Origin: Alkalitalea saponilacus
GTDB taxonomy: Bacteria; Bacteroidota; Bacteroidia; Bacteroidales; Marinilabiliaceae
Length of the DNA: 64,000 nucleotides
Reading direction: 5' to 3'
Assembly (NCBI RefSeq): GCF_900168165.1
Contig: NZ_FUYV01000014.1
Location: 1 to 64,000, forward strand
The first letter of the stretch is position 1. Every line of letters begins with the position of its first letter. Position numbers and translations under genes: made by a program. Shown here one piece after another: positions 31,301 to 40,104 of the stretch. The notes under the pieces are model-generated. The model did not search any database. It worked only from the letters and a program-made list of their open reading frames with translations, and was not told the origin of the DNA.

Positions 31301-34191
31301 ACCCTGTTGCTCAGATTTACCAATGTGAGAGCCTCTCCCAAATCGTAAGGTTTTTCATTGGGATTAACCACAAAAAAACTGGAAGAAACCGTTAATGTAT
31401 CCCCTGAAACATCCGGAACCATCATGGAAATTCGGTACTGTCCGGGTTCAGGCTTTTGAGGCCAGTTGATGGCAATATTCTGTAATCCGAAAACATCTGT
31501 CCGTCCATTTATCACCAGATAATCAACAGCCTGCTCTGTTTTTTTTTCTAAAGAAAAAAACTTCTGCGAATCACAATACATAAGCGTATCGGGATCACCC
31601 CAAAGCCTGTCAGGAAGAACAAACTCATCCACAATCATTTTCTCAATTTTATACAGAACCTCCGATTTCACCTGTTCTCCGGAGTAATTCCTGACCTCAA
31701 ACTGAGGCCTGAACTCTTTGAGTTCATCAGCCAAATACCATGGCTTTGTTGTTACATTAGCACGTACACCGTTTTTACCTAAAAGAACAGATTGCGAGCC
31801 GGTTTGGGTTTCGTCATTGCTATCCGTTACACTTATTTCAACCTGGTACCGAAACCAACCTCCGTGTAAATCTTTTTTTTCTCCGTCCGTATTGAATTTC
31901 ACCAATACCACTCCGTTATCATCAGTTTTTCCGGTTCCGGCAGCAATTTGAGTCTCATAAACATTCGGGAAACGCCAGACAAAATAGCTGTATCTGGTCA
32001 CTGTCCAGTTAACCAAAGCATCGTTTAATGGTAATCCGGTGAGGGTATTGGCCTTTGCGACCAATGATATGGAGTCGCCTATCACCGCAATATCGTCATG
32101 GGGTTCAACGACCACTTCAAAACGGGGACGTTTATATTCCTCCACGCTAAATGATTTGTGTCCATAGGCCGACCCCAAACTAAAACTTCCTGTTAGTGTG
32201 CCTCTTGGCAATAAAAACTTGCCGGATACCGAGCCATAATTATTGGTTACAAAATATTGTGATGCCACTTCCTGTCCGTTTACATCGCGCAAAAACACCT
32301 GTACGCGCTCATTGGCAACAGCATTGACAACGCCATCCCGGTTTTCAAGCATTACCCCTTTAAAATGGACAAACTGCCCCGGACGATATATCTGGCGATC
32401 AGTAAAAATCGAAAATTGTGTTCGTGCAGAAATTCGACGCTGCGACTGAGAAGAGAAATATCTTGAGTCTCTGAGGAAAAATACATCATCATCCTTTTGA
32501 ATAACCAGTCTTATTGTATTATCTGCATATTCGTCTTCATGAAGTGTTACTCGCCCCTTTTCATTGGCAAAAAAGACCTCCTTATTTTGTTGGTTTCGAC
32601 CTGAAGTTCGATGCCGATAAACCATGACACCGGCGTTTTTAACCGGTTGACCGTTTGAGCGGTCAACCACAGAAATCAAAAGGCCTTCTTCCCGAACATG
32701 CTCACTGTAAGCAAGATTCGACACCAGAAATGGAGCAATATGAAACAACTCATTCTTTGTCAGATTTTGATGGTCGATTGGTTCATTGGATACAACCAGA
32801 CAGTAATAACCTGCATCTTCTCCTTCCGAAAACTTAAACTCGGCGATACGCTCCCTGAAATCACCAAAATCGGGCAGAGCAACTTTTCCAGTATACAACG
32901 GCTTCTTCTCCCCAATCTGTTTCATTACATTCTGCCTATCATCAAAACGCGCTGAAGCAAAATCCGGCATATCCAAACGGAACAATCCCGTATAAAGGGT
33001 ATCGATGTTCTTATATCGCAGGGCATATAAAACGGGCTTTTGAGGTATCACAACAGACTCAACCAACAGCTGAAGCGAGGGCTTCAAAATTTCCTTTTCC
33101 AAATTGCCTGCCAGCAATGCACCTTCGCTCTCAGGCCAGGCTGCAATGGCTCTCCGAATAAGTTCCAGTGCCTCACCATAGTAGTTTCTTTCGTCATCTT
33201 CAAATTCATTAATATTTGCCTGAGTCGCCAAAAAGGTGGCATGTTGGTACAAAACGGAAGAGTAAACTTCCGCACCTACCGACTCAGAAGCAAGATGTTT
33301 CAGAGCCTGTTCATATTTTCGATAACCATCAATACCCGAAAACTTATCATACATCAGCCGCAAACGTAATAAATCCACATCGGCCAAAGCCTCTGCATCA
33401 CCTGCATTCATCCTGAACCTTAACCATTCCTGTAAAATTTGCAGCGCCATTACAGCCGCTTCGCTATGATGCTTCTCATCTATTGTAGCACAAATAAACT
33501 GTTCCCGATGATTTAGCAAAAAGTCATCCGAAAAAGAATAGAATCCGGAACCGGGCAACTCAAACAAAGCATCACTCAAGAGTTGTTCAACTAATCTATT
33601 GGCCAGCAAATCGTACACGGTAGGTCGCAAATGCAATTTCTCCTTATCACCTTTCAACAAAGCATCATAATTTATTGATGGCTCAGAAGCCAGAGCTTCA
33701 CGGTTTTCCATTGAAGACAAGTAGTGATGTATGGCTAAACGGGAAATTTCTGAGGCACTCATCTCTACCAATTGAGATGCAGAAGTTTCAGCAAGTGGTT
33801 GCTGAAGTAACCTCCACCTGTTTTGCATATAAAACTGGTGATACAAATCGCCAAGAATACTGTGCACCATCTGTTTGGCCGGCATCCACAGATTGACTAA
33901 ATCCGACTCAAGCTCTGCAATGGTTTCTTCCAACGCATTATCATAAACCTGCTGCTTCAATTGAAATCTTAAAACAATTGCCTTGATGTAATCCTCTGTG
34001 CTTCGTTGTTCATGACTCTGTTTTACAATTTCATTCACCACCTCCAGGGTGGATTGTGGCCTGTTTAAATTTTTAAGGGAATCAGTATGATGCCATAGTT
34101 CGGAAAAATCTGCATGAAAAATGGTATCGGAAGTTCTGCAACCAACTGAAATCCCGATTGTAATAGAGAGTAAAAATATAATTTTATGCAT
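28303..34191 (-). CDS. Giant alpha-2-macroglobulin-like lipoprotein
   Basis: This 1962-aa protein has a lipoprotein signal with lipid cysteine at residue 18 (GISVGC). The first ~450 residues are helical and TPR-like. Macroglobulin domains follow (MG2-like FTDRQIYRPGQFVHFKG; the A2M segment FKMPESLTRWRFMALAHRKDG), then an alpha/alpha thioester-domain barrel (about 1425-1720) and C-terminal beta domains. In bacterial relatives this fold traps proteases or guards the envelope. The thioester site, normally C-x-E-Q, here reads ESADQ (S1435, D1437, Q1438), so no covalent trapping is expected. A repeated PPP/AP linker occurs near VPPPPAPAAPSLQ. No penicillin-binding protein gene sits beside it, unlike the yfhM-pbpC pair. 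Confidence 0.85.
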   Translation of the reverse strand: MHKIIFLLSITIGISVGCRTSDTIFHADFSELWHHTDSLKNLNRPQSTLEVVNEIVKQSHEQRSTEDYIKAIVLRFQLKQQVYDNALEETIAELESDLVNLWMPAKQMVHSILGDLYHQFYMQNRWRLLQQPLAETSASQLVEMSASEISRLAIHHYLSSMENREALASEPSINYDALLKGDKEKLHLRPTVYDLLANRLVEQLLSDALFELPGSGFYSFSDDFLLNHREQFICATIDEKHHSEAAVMALQILQEWLRFRMNAGDAEALADVDLLRLRLMYDKFSGIDGYRKYEQALKHLASESVGAEVYSSVLYQHATFLATQANINEFEDDERNYYGEALELIRRAIAAWPESEGALLAGNLEKEILKPSLQLLVESVVIPQKPVLYALRYKNIDTLYTGLFRLDMPDFASARFDDRQNVMKQIGEKKPLYTGKVALPDFGDFRERIAEFKFSEGEDAGYYCLVVSNEPIDHQNLTKNELFHIAPFLVSNLAYSEHVREEGLLISVVDRSNGQPVKNAGVMVYRHRTSGRNQQNKEVFFANEKGRVTLHEDEYADNTIRLVIQKDDDVFFLRDSRYFSSQSQRRISARTQFSIFTDRQIYRPGQFVHFKGVMLENRDGVVNAVANERVQVFLRDVNGQEVASQYFVTNNYGSVSGKFLLPRGTLTGSFSLGSAYGHKSFSVEEYKRPRFEVVVEPHDDIAVIGDSISLVAKANTLTGLPLNDALVNWTVTRYSYFVWRFPNVYETQIAAGTGKTDDNGVVLVKFNTDGEKKDLHGGWFRYQVEISVTDSNDETQTGSQSVLLGKNGVRANVTTKPWYLADELKEFRPQFEVRNYSGEQVKSEVLYKIEKMIVDEFVLPDRLWGDPDTLMYCDSQKFFSLEKKTEQAVDYLVINGRTDVFGLQNIAINWPQKPEPGQYRISMMVPDVSGDTLTVSSSFFVVNPNEKPYDLGEALTLVNLSNRVLKPGETASFLIGTGLESARVKLLAATEAGIVIDEEYHLNKAWQQAAFRVTEEMAGHVLIQAVLFYNNRSYSKELNLNVLKPEDQLNLELSEFKEELSPGEDNSWTLKLTDGTGQPVQTELLALMYDASLDAYQPNSLNLNVPSFHRPVSKWQWQSSSLSRIDGRMYIWHRGITQKPYPRFFWEEIIGSSHNILFMRAAGSDSQLKQGAALNIVDDSVEEIIPMTRQEEVTVPPPPAPAAPSLQLRRDLKETAFFLPHLETNSEGIARFDFKMPESLTRWRFMALAHRKDGVYATTEAFVTTVLDLMVVPNLPRIVTEGDELVFAANVLNNSSEWMEGIARLEIKDAISGEKIDLVGESASNWQVNATQSVPVSWRVKVPKRVKALEVSVSVVSGEVSDGERHIIPVRLSRTLVTETKPVMLTNSGVHTMEMAVINDTENRNFERFTFTYTQNAAWEVLSVLPWLMERPVESADQVFNRLFAASVAREVLRQHPPIERVIKAWAAELEGDEDALLSAMERNPELKSTLLTATPWLTQAQNETERRRYFAAMVRDGHLETEISEAILLLKELQLDNGAWPWFSGMRPSEQTTVNILSGLGYLHKQNIDVSDELETMVNKANQWLIEHLREMRERGHISDISISVIGKLYALSFTPDALKHQDVQFWIEKMREELPRNPVSNLSYAAVILNRSGFETKAQKFLTSVQERMIKGENQTLHFRLPHGPYWYQAPVETHVVAMEAIREMDPKSEALPGLENWLIQQKRTQSWPTTRATVSAVYALSASDRDLFAITQPDKVLVGGEELVPPKVESGTGYFNYHLHGKSINAKSTAIEIHKQSDNPSFASMHVSYFESMDRVEAGGFLDVRSYVYKRSLEDGQEEWHTVNNNTILQPGDRLMNRLVVETPQALDFVHVDAPRAANLEPVDLFSGYRYQSGLGYYMSVTDAGSSLFIDHLPKGRYTLTWEVTVSHRGEAVQGPIRVSCYYAPEFAGHSKGGTIRVH

Positions 34192-34419
34192 GGAATTAAT
34201 ACAATTACTAAAAGATCACTATTGTAATGAATTTTAATGACTTAATATTATAAAATAAAAAGAGATATTTCTACAAAATTCAAGATAATAATTCCAGATG
34301 GAATAGATCAAAACCCCACTCACATAATATCCAAATGTATAATACCATTTTATCAAAGATTTAGAAATGGATGGTGATGCATTCTGAAACTTTTTTACTC
34401 CTTTTATAAAACTTATTCA

Positions 34420-34427
34420 TATATTTG
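34420..34427 (+). promoter_or_regulatory. Candidate -7 promoter box of the methyltransferase gene
   Basis: TATATTTG matches the Bacteroidota -7 consensus TAnnTTTG, 33 bases before the ATG. No TTTG is seen 19-21 bases upstream. Confidence 0.5.
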
Positions 34428-34460
34428 TAACCATTGTGTAAGGTTTAACAATTTGGTTAC
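34427..34460 (+). promoter_or_regulatory. Candidate operator of the restriction-modification locus
   Basis: Inverted half-sites GTAACCA (34427-34433) and TGGTTAC (34454-34460) surround 20 bases and lie between the -7 box and the ATG. With a two-base offset the symmetry extends (TTGT and ACAA inside the arms). The methyltransferase carries an N-terminal helix-turn-helix that could bind here. Confidence 0.5.
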
Positions 34461-35699
34461 ATGAAAGATTATTTAACATTATCTGAAGCATCAGAAATTA
34501 TAGGTAAAAGTAAGGAAACTTTACGAAGATGGGATAAAGAAGGTATTCTAAACGCTGTTCGTGAGCCTGTTTCCAACTACAGAGTTTATCGAAAGTCAGA
34601 TGTGCAAAATTTATTAGGCAGTCTTTTTAATGATGTTATTGAAGATGATGTTTCAAATTGCGTTGAACCTGAAAACGAATACTCAGTTTTAGAATTATTT
34701 GCCGGAGCAGGTGGTTTAGCCATAGGTTTAGAGAAAGCAGGTTTAAAGTGCGTTGCACTAAACGAAATTGACAAATGGGCATGTGAAACACTTCGAAAAA
34801 ACAGACCAAACTGGAATGTATTAGAAGGAGACATTAGAGAGTTCAACTTTTCCGATTATAAGAATAAGGTTGATGTTGTTACAGGTGGTTTTCCATGCCA
34901 GGCATTTAGTTATGCAGGAAAAAAATTAGGCTTGAATGATGCCAGAGGAACCCTTTTTTACGAATTCGCAAGAGTAGTTCAGGAGGTTAAACCAGCTATA
35001 TGCATTGGAGAAAATGTTCGTGGCCTTATAAGCCACGAAAAAGGAAAAACCCTAAATGGAATGATTTCAATTCTTAATGAAATTGGTTATAACGTAGCTC
35101 CGGTACAAGTGATGAAAGCGATAAATTACAGAGTGCCGCAAAAGAGAGAGAGATTGATACTTGTTGGTGTTAGAAAAGATATTGACATTGAGTTTGAATA
35201 TCCAAAACCACACAGAAAAATATACAATTTAGCGGATGCTCTAAAAAAAGGAGAACTATACGAATGTGATGTGCCCAAGTCAAAAGGAGCCAACTATCCT
35301 GATTATAAAAAAAAGGTACTTGATTTAGTTCCACAAAAAGGCTACTGGCGTGATTTGCCCTTAGATATTCAAAAGGATTATATGGGAGGAAGCTTTTATC
35401 TTGGAGGTGGAAAAACCGGAATGGCTCGAAGAATAGGTTGGGACGAACCATCTTTAACGTTAACATGTAGTCCTGCGCAAAAACAAACAGAGAGATGTCA
35501 TCCTGATGAAACCAGACCTTTTACAGTTAGAGAATACGCAAGAATTCAGACATTCCCGGATGATTGGCAATTTGCCGGCTCATTGGCTCAACAATACAAA
35601 CAGATAGGGAATGCCGTACCTGTAAACCTTGCAAAAGAAGTTGGTCATTCAGTCGTTAAACTTCTGAATGAGTTCTATAAATCATCAAAACCAAGATAA
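34461..35699 (+). CDS. DNA cytosine-5 methyltransferase with N-terminal helix-turn-helix
   Basis: This 412-aa protein is the modification half of a type II system. Residues 4-55 form a MerR-type helix-turn-helix (LTLSEASEIIGKSKETLRRWDKEG). The C5-methyltransferase domain follows: SAM-binding LELFAGAGGLAIGL (78-90), catalytic GGFPCQAFS with C146, GENVRGL with E184, PQKRERLILVGV, and the closing QIGNAVPVNLA. The N-terminal domain suggests that the enzyme also regulates its own locus, as known for M.EcoRII/M.SsoII-like enzymes. It converges on the endonuclease gene with a 25-bp overlap of the 3' ends. The locus is visibly more AT-rich than its neighbours, consistent with transfer. Confidence 0.92.
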   Translation: MKDYLTLSEASEIIGKSKETLRRWDKEGILNAVREPVSNYRVYRKSDVQNLLGSLFNDVIEDDVSNCVEPENEYSVLELFAGAGGLAIGLEKAGLKCVALNEIDKWACETLRKNRPNWNVLEGDIREFNFSDYKNKVDVVTGGFPCQAFSYAGKKLGLNDARGTLFYEFARVVQEVKPAICIGENVRGLISHEKGKTLNGMISILNEIGYNVAPVQVMKAINYRVPQKRERLILVGVRKDIDIEFEYPKPHRKIYNLADALKKGELYECDVPKSKGANYPDYKKKVLDLVPQKGYWRDLPLDIQKDYMGGSFYLGGGKTGMARRIGWDEPSLTLTCSPAQKQTERCHPDETRPFTVREYARIQTFPDDWQFAGSLAQQYKQIGNAVPVNLAKEVGHSVVKLLNEFYKSSKPR

Positions 35700-36439
35700 T
35701 AACTATAATTTTCGAATGTAATCTGGTCAAGTATTGAGCGATTTGTTATGTCAGTTTCATTCTTAATTTCAGAAAGCGCAGAATTTATAGGTATAAACTG
35801 CTCCTCCTCAACTCTTTTCAGAAAGTCATCAATGGCACACGGCAATGCTTTATACAATTCGAAAAGCGCATTTTCTCTTCCCGTAAGAAGCGCATAGAAT
35901 TGATCTCCAGAGATCTTAAATACCCGGCTATGGCTATACTCTTTGCCATTTATATCTCCTTTCCAATGTTCGTTGAAACTGCCTTTAGCTAATATTTGAA
36001 CCCAATAACATTTAGCGTGTTTATAATCATCTGCATAACGTGCTAATTTTTGAAAAAGGGCTTCGGAAGCACTGCTATTCATTGTATTGTGTTTGTTCTT
36101 AATATCAGCAAACAAGGTATTATCGGAAGCTTTTATGTCAAAACCACTCAATTTTCCAATTTCGAAACCTTCAATTTCCCCAAGCACTTGTTCATGAAAA
36201 GTTCCAATAGAATTATTAATAGATTTATCAATTTGACGCAGTATTTCGGTTTCAATTATGCTTTCTTCATCAAGGTTATTGAATTTGGCATCAAAAGTTA
36301 GTTTTATGGTATCGATTTTATTATTATAAAACTTCTTTTTGGATATTTTGGCCTTGGCTCTTAAATAGGAACCGTATAAGTTTTCAATACATTTTAATAA
36401 ATGCTCATCGGAGATAAATTCAACATACTTATTTTGCAT
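35675..36439 (-). CDS. Type II restriction endonuclease, Eco47II/Sau96I-like
   Basis: A 254-aa endonuclease resembling the Eco47II family, whose members cut GGNCC. The likely PD-(D/E)xK core is GFDIKASDNTLFADIKNKH with D101 and the D112-x-K114 pair, followed by the family block NTMNSSASEALFQKLARYADDYK. It is convergent with the methyltransferase gene and overlaps its last 25 bases, so both 3' ends share codons. The specificity is inferred from family resemblance only. AT content resembles the methyltransferase gene. Confidence 0.85.
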   Translation of the reverse strand: MQNKYVEFISDEHLLKCIENLYGSYLRAKAKISKKKFYNNKIDTIKLTFDAKFNNLDEESIIETEILRQIDKSINNSIGTFHEQVLGEIEGFEIGKLSGFDIKASDNTLFADIKNKHNTMNSSASEALFQKLARYADDYKHAKCYWVQILAKGSFNEHWKGDINGKEYSHSRVFKISGDQFYALLTGRENALFELYKALPCAIDDFLKRVEEEQFIPINSALSEIKNETDITNRSILDQITFENYSYYLGFDDL

Positions 36440-36546
36440 AATTGAGTAAAAAGAGGTTTTCTACAAATATAGAAATATTTTCTAATTTTCAATATCTTAC
36501 GAAAACACCGGCACCATACCTTCTGGGTGCATTTTGATAAAAGAGC

Positions 36547-36576
36547 AAAAAGGGGAGCCAATCGGCTCCCCTTTTT
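36547..36576 (-). terminator. Terminator of the TonB receptor-DUF4625 operon
   Basis: A perfect 13-bp stem (36547-36559 with 36564-36576) with an AATC loop has T5 on both strands. It lies 30 bases beyond the stop at 36606 and insulates the endonuclease gene. Confidence 0.88.
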
Positions 36577-36605
36577 CAAGTAAATCTCTAAAACAAATAG
36601 CAAAA

Positions 36606-37088
36606 TCAATCAACATCTTCCCTGTGTAGAATTTTCACATCCAAAGTGGTGAAAACCTGGTAGCCATCTTCATTGGTTACATATATATGAAAATGGTAAT
36701 CACCATGGTCATGTACCTTATCATCCTGATTTTTTACCGGAAAGTTTAGAACTTTCTCAAATGTATATTCACGCTGATTAGGTAACGAATGGATCCAGGC
36801 TTTGGAAAAAGGATGAATAGCCTCTTTTCGATCATCCATTTGGCATGTGATGTTATCGCCATGACTGTGATGATTAAAATTATTATGGATGTCCATGCTT
36901 AAATTGCCCAACTCATTCTTATCGGTCAACTTTAAACGAAAGATAAAATCTTCGCCGTAATAGATGGTATCACATGGAAACGGCAATAGTATTTCAACTT
37001 TTGGTGCTTCAGCCTCTGTATCTGAGTCTTTCACACAGGCAGAAACAAAAAGTATAGAAATCAAACTTACAAAAATCAAGCGCTTCAT
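36606..37088 (-). CDS. DUF4625-like His-rich lipoprotein
   Basis: A 160-aa lipoprotein with lipid cysteine C18 (ILFVSAC). The body has a beta-sandwich look of the DUF4625 group. It is unusually rich in histidine: HNNFNHHSHGD in the middle and KVHDHGDYHFHIYV near the end, positioned to bind a metal ion. It is the third gene of an operon with a TonB-dependent receptor and a sister DUF4625 lipoprotein; the gap to its upstream neighbour is 29 bases. I infer a surface or periplasmic metal-binding partner of the receptor. No function is established for the domain. Confidence 0.75.
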   Translation of the reverse strand: MKRLIFVSLISILFVSACVKDSDTEAEAPKVEILLPFPCDTIYYGEDFIFRLKLTDKNELGNLSMDIHNNFNHHSHGDNITCQMDDRKEAIHPFSKAWIHSLPNQREYTFEKVLNFPVKNQDDKVHDHGDYHFHIYVTNEDGYQVFTTLDVKILHREDVD

Positions 37089-37117
37089 TAAGGATTCTAT
37101 TTTTTATTATTACAATA

Positions 37118-37582
37118 TTACTCTTCAGTAGGTGCAACCAGAAAGATGATGGTATCTACATCAGTAGTATTACCATATTCATCAAATACGATAACTTCTA
37201 CATGATACTCTCCAAGAGGTGCATCTTCAGGAATTGCAATATGCTTGTGAATCGAAGCATTTCGTGTATTGAAAAACTTAGGGTCATTTTCAAACATTTC
37301 ATCAATGATCTTGTATTCATCATCAGGATCACCACTCTCAGGGTGATCATGGATTTCAATGTGATATGCTACCAATCGGCCATCATTTCTGGAACGGGCA
37401 TCAAAATCCACGATAATCTCCGCACCAGGTTCTTTTACTATGGTATTACCTGCACCATAATGCAATCCGGCACTAAAATTGGTGATCTCAGGTGGAGTGG
37501 ATGTATCATCATCGTCGCTACAGGCAGCGAAAACAAATAGAGATAAAAACAATAATCCGAACAATTTAACTGACAACTTCAT
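37118..37582 (-). CDS. DUF4625-like lipoprotein, second copy
   Basis: A 154-aa lipoprotein with lipid cysteine C21 (FVFAACSDDDD), the acid run after Cys being typical of exported Bacteroidota lipoproteins. ATG at 37582 was chosen over 37609 because it starts the signal peptide directly. The body shares the layout of the neighbour at 36606 (HIEIHDHPESGD, NASIHKHIAIPEDAP, GEYHVEVIVFDEYGN), so the two are likely old duplicates. Histidines are again clustered. It lies between the TonB receptor and the other DUF4625 gene. Confidence 0.75.
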   Translation of the reverse strand: MKLSVKLFGLLFLSLFVFAACSDDDDTSTPPEITNFSAGLHYGAGNTIVKEPGAEIIVDFDARSRNDGRLVAYHIEIHDHPESGDPDDEYKIIDEMFENDPKFFNTRNASIHKHIAIPEDAPLGEYHVEVIVFDEYGNTTDVDTIIFLVAPTEE

Positions 37583-37635
37583 AATCTTAAAAATTTTAAT
37601 CCTGCTCATGCAGGGTTTGGTTAAACTTAAACTAT

Positions 37636-40014
37636 TTAAAAAGGTATATTTACAAATAACTGAACATCGCGTCCCGGCTCCGGGATGCGCATTCTTCGGT
37701 AAAAACTGATGTGATTAAAGTATTGCTCATCTAATAAATTTCGCACAGTCAAACGCATATTAACCTCCTGTTTGCCAAAAGCAACCGTGGAGCGGGCATT
37801 GAAATTATATATTCGATACCCCGGTGTATTCAATTCATTTGGTACAGTCATATTCTGATCGGCCACAGTCAATGCTTCCAGCCCAACGCTGCTGCGTTTA
37901 AATACATTTCCATCGTTAAACAGATAGTTAACACCAACTACAGCGGAAAAAGGCGGCGTAAAAGGTAAAGGTCGCTCCAGCTCAAGGTTAACCGCGTAAA
38001 CATATTCCGCTGTAGCATTAAACTGAAAACGGCGCCAATTGTAGTCCAGACTTATTTCACCGCCGGTAAGAAGTGCCTCTGTTTCTCGGTATTCATAAAC
38101 CTGTCCTTCGGGTCGCAATACAGGAGTCGGGTTCAGGAACAGATAATTGGTAAAATAGTTGGCAAAAGGAGAGACTGAAAACTCCAAATCACCAATGCGT
38201 TTATCCCATCCGGCATCAATCTGCCAGGCTTGTTCAGGAGAAATGTTCAGGTCTCCCCTTTCGAAACGCCCCTCATGACGGTGTAAACCGTAAGCACCGA
38301 GTTCATAAGCCGAGGGAACTCTGTAGCTCTTACCAACATGCAATTTCCAGATGGTATTGTTGTCCGGCAAATGATTTACTCCTAGGGAAAAAGATGACCC
38401 ATTGAAATTTTTATTGAAATCGGGATTAAACACTGCTTCACCATAGGCAGGGTCAGGATTGAGCGACTCCTCCATTTCAAATCGGTTAAAATCGACCCTT
38501 GCTCCGGCGTTAAACATCCATTGATGTGAAAACTCATATTTGTATAACATGCCGGTACCAACAGAAATCCGGTTGTAATGCGGTAAAATATGGCTGTAGC
38601 CGTCGGTAGTGTGGTAATGATATTGCGAATTCAGAACAAAATCGATGGTGTGATTTTCGTAACTTCGGATGGAATACAAAAAGTTGGCACTTATATTATG
38701 AAGTTTCAACAGTAGTTCAAGGTTATCTTTATCACGGTAATAGATTAAATCTTCGTATCTGTTTCCTGTTCTGTCGAACAGGAAACTATGCTCTGCCGAT
38801 TCATTGTACTGGTATCCCAATGCCACCCGAAAACGATTTTCACCAATAGCTACATTGGTAAAATGGTTCACCGAATAGTTATCCACCTTCTGATAAGGAA
38901 TCCTTATGTCACGTCTGTTTTTGGCATGTGCAGCACGCTGATCTTCATATTGAAGCCCCACATAATCGAAAAACCCGGTTTTATTGGAGTAGTAGCTCAT
39001 ATCAAAATAGCTTGTTCCCCATGGTTTTACAATTCCCGTGGTTAATGAAGCAGCATTTTCGCGACCTGCGGTGTTGTAAACCTGATCTCCCAAGGGAACC
39101 CGATGTGACGCTTCTGCGGCACTGACAGGTGCCGGCAGCACAAAATCCCCTGTTTCAGGAATTTTAAAATCTCCAAAATTATTATGAGTAAATCCGGTAT
39201 GAAAGTAGAAATCTCCAGTGCGGCCACTTACGGATGCAGCTCCACCAATCCATTCAGTATTGGTTTTTCCGGTAAGTGAAACATTTCCGCTCACCTCTCC
39301 CTCCTGAGGAATTGGAGCCGGTAAAATATTTATAACTCCACCAATGGCATCCGAACCGTATTGTAAGGATGCCGGGCCTTTTATGATTTCAATCTGATGA
39401 ACTCCCTGCTGATCGATGGCCAACCCGCTGTGACTGTTCCATTGCTGTCCTTCGTGTTTGATGCCGTTTTCAGCAACCACAACCCGATAAAACCCAAGCC
39501 CCCGAATGACCGGCTTAGATATGCCCGAACCCACATCCATTGAATTAACTCCCGGTACACGTTGCAATGTTTGCATCAATGAGCCGGAGTAATTATTGAA
39601 TAGGAAATCCTGATTTATCACTTCAACGGCCACACTCTCAGAACGTCGTCGGGTATCTCGCTGACTACTCACTACCTGAACTTCATTCAGCAGGTATTCA
39701 GATGGTTTTAATCGAATGGTTATGAAAGATTCCGCAACGTTACTCTCCAAATTATAAGTAACAGCCTCATATCCCAATGATGAAGCCACCAACTCATGGT
39801 TTTCAATTGGCAAATTGCTGATCTCAAAACTACCATTGCCATCGGTAACAGCACCCATTGACCCTCCATTGATAACAACATTGGCTCCGGGAACAGGATT
39901 GTTGTTCTCATCCAACACAATCCCTTTTACCGACAAACCGTAATCATTGCCGTAAATGCTACTGCACACTAACAGAAACAGGAATGTCAATATCTTTGCG
40001 GGATTAACTATCAT
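37636..40014 (-). CDS. TonB-dependent receptor, probable metal uptake
   Basis: This 792-aa outer-membrane receptor has a signal peptide, a carboxypeptidase-D regulatory-like domain (about 28-110, VKGIVLDENNNPVPGANV), a plug (about 115-225, LMQTLQRVPGVNSMD, GPASLQYGSDAIGGVINI) and a 22-strand barrel ending in Phe. The plug segment GIKHEGQQWNSHSG resembles that of small-ligand/metal receptors of the ZnuD-like branch. It heads an operon with two His-rich DUF4625 lipoproteins, which supports a transition metal, perhaps zinc or copper, as cargo (inference). A well-formed promoter with a 14-bp palindrome next to it precedes the gene. Confidence 0.85.
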   Translation of the reverse strand: MIVNPAKILTFLFLLVCSSIYGNDYGLSVKGIVLDENNNPVPGANVVINGGSMGAVTDGNGSFEISNLPIENHELVASSLGYEAVTYNLESNVAESFITIRLKPSEYLLNEVQVVSSQRDTRRRSESVAVEVINQDFLFNNYSGSLMQTLQRVPGVNSMDVGSGISKPVIRGLGFYRVVVAENGIKHEGQQWNSHSGLAIDQQGVHQIEIIKGPASLQYGSDAIGGVINILPAPIPQEGEVSGNVSLTGKTNTEWIGGAASVSGRTGDFYFHTGFTHNNFGDFKIPETGDFVLPAPVSAAEASHRVPLGDQVYNTAGRENAASLTTGIVKPWGTSYFDMSYYSNKTGFFDYVGLQYEDQRAAHAKNRRDIRIPYQKVDNYSVNHFTNVAIGENRFRVALGYQYNESAEHSFLFDRTGNRYEDLIYYRDKDNLELLLKLHNISANFLYSIRSYENHTIDFVLNSQYHYHTTDGYSHILPHYNRISVGTGMLYKYEFSHQWMFNAGARVDFNRFEMEESLNPDPAYGEAVFNPDFNKNFNGSSFSLGVNHLPDNNTIWKLHVGKSYRVPSAYELGAYGLHRHEGRFERGDLNISPEQAWQIDAGWDKRIGDLEFSVSPFANYFTNYLFLNPTPVLRPEGQVYEYRETEALLTGGEISLDYNWRRFQFNATAEYVYAVNLELERPLPFTPPFSAVVGVNYLFNDGNVFKRSSVGLEALTVADQNMTVPNELNTPGYRIYNFNARSTVAFGKQEVNMRLTVRNLLDEQYFNHISFYRRMRIPEPGRDVQLFVNIPF

Positions 40015-40058
40015 ATTCAGACAAGCTATGCTTTAATTTGGTTGACCTAAAACAACAG

Positions 40059-40090
40059 CAAAAATATATCTACCGTTCAGACCTCACAAT
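40059..40090 (-). promoter_or_regulatory. Promoter of the TonB receptor-DUF4625 operon
   Basis: On the minus strand, ATTG (40090-40087) is followed after 20 bases by TATTTTTG (40066-40059). This fits the Bacteroidota TTTG/TTG-N19-21-TAnnTTTG promoter, about 45 bases ahead of the ATG at 40014. Confidence 0.65.
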
Positions 40091-40104
40091 CCCCATTAAT
40101 GGGG
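40091..40104. promoter_or_regulatory. Palindromic operator candidate next to the -33 box
   Basis: CCCCATTAATGGGG is a perfect 14-bp palindrome immediately upstream of the -33 element of the receptor operon. Its position suits a dimeric regulator, but a hairpin role cannot be excluded. Confidence 0.45.
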
